Assembly: GCA_035319765.1 (NCBI GenBank)
Contig: DATHCB010000126.1
Span: 1-23,931 of the forward strand
Reading direction: 5' to 3'
Origin: DATHCB01 sp035319765
GTDB lineage: Archaea; Thermoproteota; Bathyarchaeia; Bathyarchaeales; SOJC01
Length of the DNA stretch: 23,931 nt
Shown: piece by piece, positions 23,605 to 23,931 of the stretch
How the letters are laid out: each line of letters starts with the position of its first letter
Position numbering within the stretch: position 1 is the stretch's first letter
Translations under genes and position numbers: made by a program
Notes under the pieces: generated by a model
The model's input: the letters and a program-made list of their open reading frames with translations, nothing else
Told to the model about the DNA's origin: nothing
Databases searched by the model: none

Positions 23605-23931
23605 ATGAGCAAAAAGAAAAGAGCAGCTAAGAAGACTGAGATTGCCCCTTCGACTACTTGGGAATGGTTGGTGAATCCTGTCAGCACGATCTACCACGAT
23701 GCTGGGAAATACTTGATTGAAGCTCAATTGCCAGGAGTAAAGAAGAAAGACATCGAGATCGAAGCTACTGAAATGAGCTTCTGCATCAAAGGCCTTAAGA
23801 AAAACGTACTTTACTCTGCCTGCTACAACCTAGCCCACGAAGTAGACCTGAAAAAGGTTGAAGCAGAATTCAAAGACGGAGTGTTAGGTCTCAAACTGCC
23901 CCTAAAGAAACCAATACACACGGTAAAGATA
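23605..23931 (+). CDS. Small heat shock protein, Hsp20/alpha-crystallin family (3' end outside window)
   Basis: 109 codons are visible and the frame runs off the window. A lysine-rich start (MSKKKRAAKK) and a short N-terminal arm precede an alpha-crystallin domain. Marks are YHDAGKYLIEAQLPGVKKKD, then the beta-strand IEIEATEMSFCIKG, the segment HEVDLKKVEAEFKDGVLGLK, and LPLKKP. The family forms oligomers that hold unfolding proteins in solution. The strong TATA box and good ribosome site suggest high or inducible expression. The N-terminal arm is short compared with typical members, so this may belong to the compact archaeal Hsp20 subgroup. Confidence 0.8.
   Translation, partial: MSKKKRAAKKTEIAPSTTWEWLVNPVSTIYHDAGKYLIEAQLPGVKKKDIEIEATEMSFCIKGLKKNVLYSACYNLAHEVDLKKVEAEFKDGVLGLKLPLKKPIHTVKI

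Overview
The window looks like chromosomal DNA of a TACK-group archaeon, with a Bathyarchaeia-like lineage as the best guess. The DNA polymerase is family B and resembles crenarchaeal PolB1 along most of its length. The prolyl-tRNA synthetase is the archaeal/eukaryal type with a C-terminal four-Cys zinc domain. Promoters are BRE/TATA-like, with several TATA boxes about 25 nt before a start codon (leaderless mRNAs). Secreted proteins are dense in N-x-S/T sequons, and one ends in a dockerin-like module. No rRNA, tRNA or CRISPR array was seen.

Layout. 1-240 is the tail of a zinc-ribbon protein. 515-3137 is a two-gene operon: a glutamine-synthetase-family protein and an imidazolonepropionase-like amidohydrolase whose substrate pocket looks altered. 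3289-4152 is a zinc-ribbon/Yip1-type membrane protein, and 4320-4568 a small membrane protein on the minus strand. 4626-8939 is a minus-strand tandem family of three secreted, membrane-anchored PQQ-type beta-propellers sharing one promoter type, plus the promoter and signal-peptide stub of a fourth copy. Divergent from them, 9194-12544 encodes a very large secreted dockerin-bearing protein. The cluster looks like a cell-surface module.

13108-14772 is a canonical urocanate hydratase (hutU), preceded by a decayed copy of its own 3' end. An ABC ATPase/permease pair, proS, a DUF1805 protein (minus) and a PolB1-like polymerase (minus) follow. 21147-22312 is a gene graveyard: the C-terminus of a membrane protein with an in-frame stop, an unassigned minus-strand ORF, and a DDE transposase core cut at both ends. 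A receiver-PAS signalling protein (minus) abuts it. The window ends inside an Hsp20-type small heat shock gene.

The most unusual non-gene signal is a recurring AGCGCGCGC(T) palindrome. It occurs six times, almost only outside intact genes. Several copies sit exactly where a gene fragment or a repeat stops, and one supplies the stop codons of two converging reading frames. All homology calls are from sequence recognition by eye; no database search was run.
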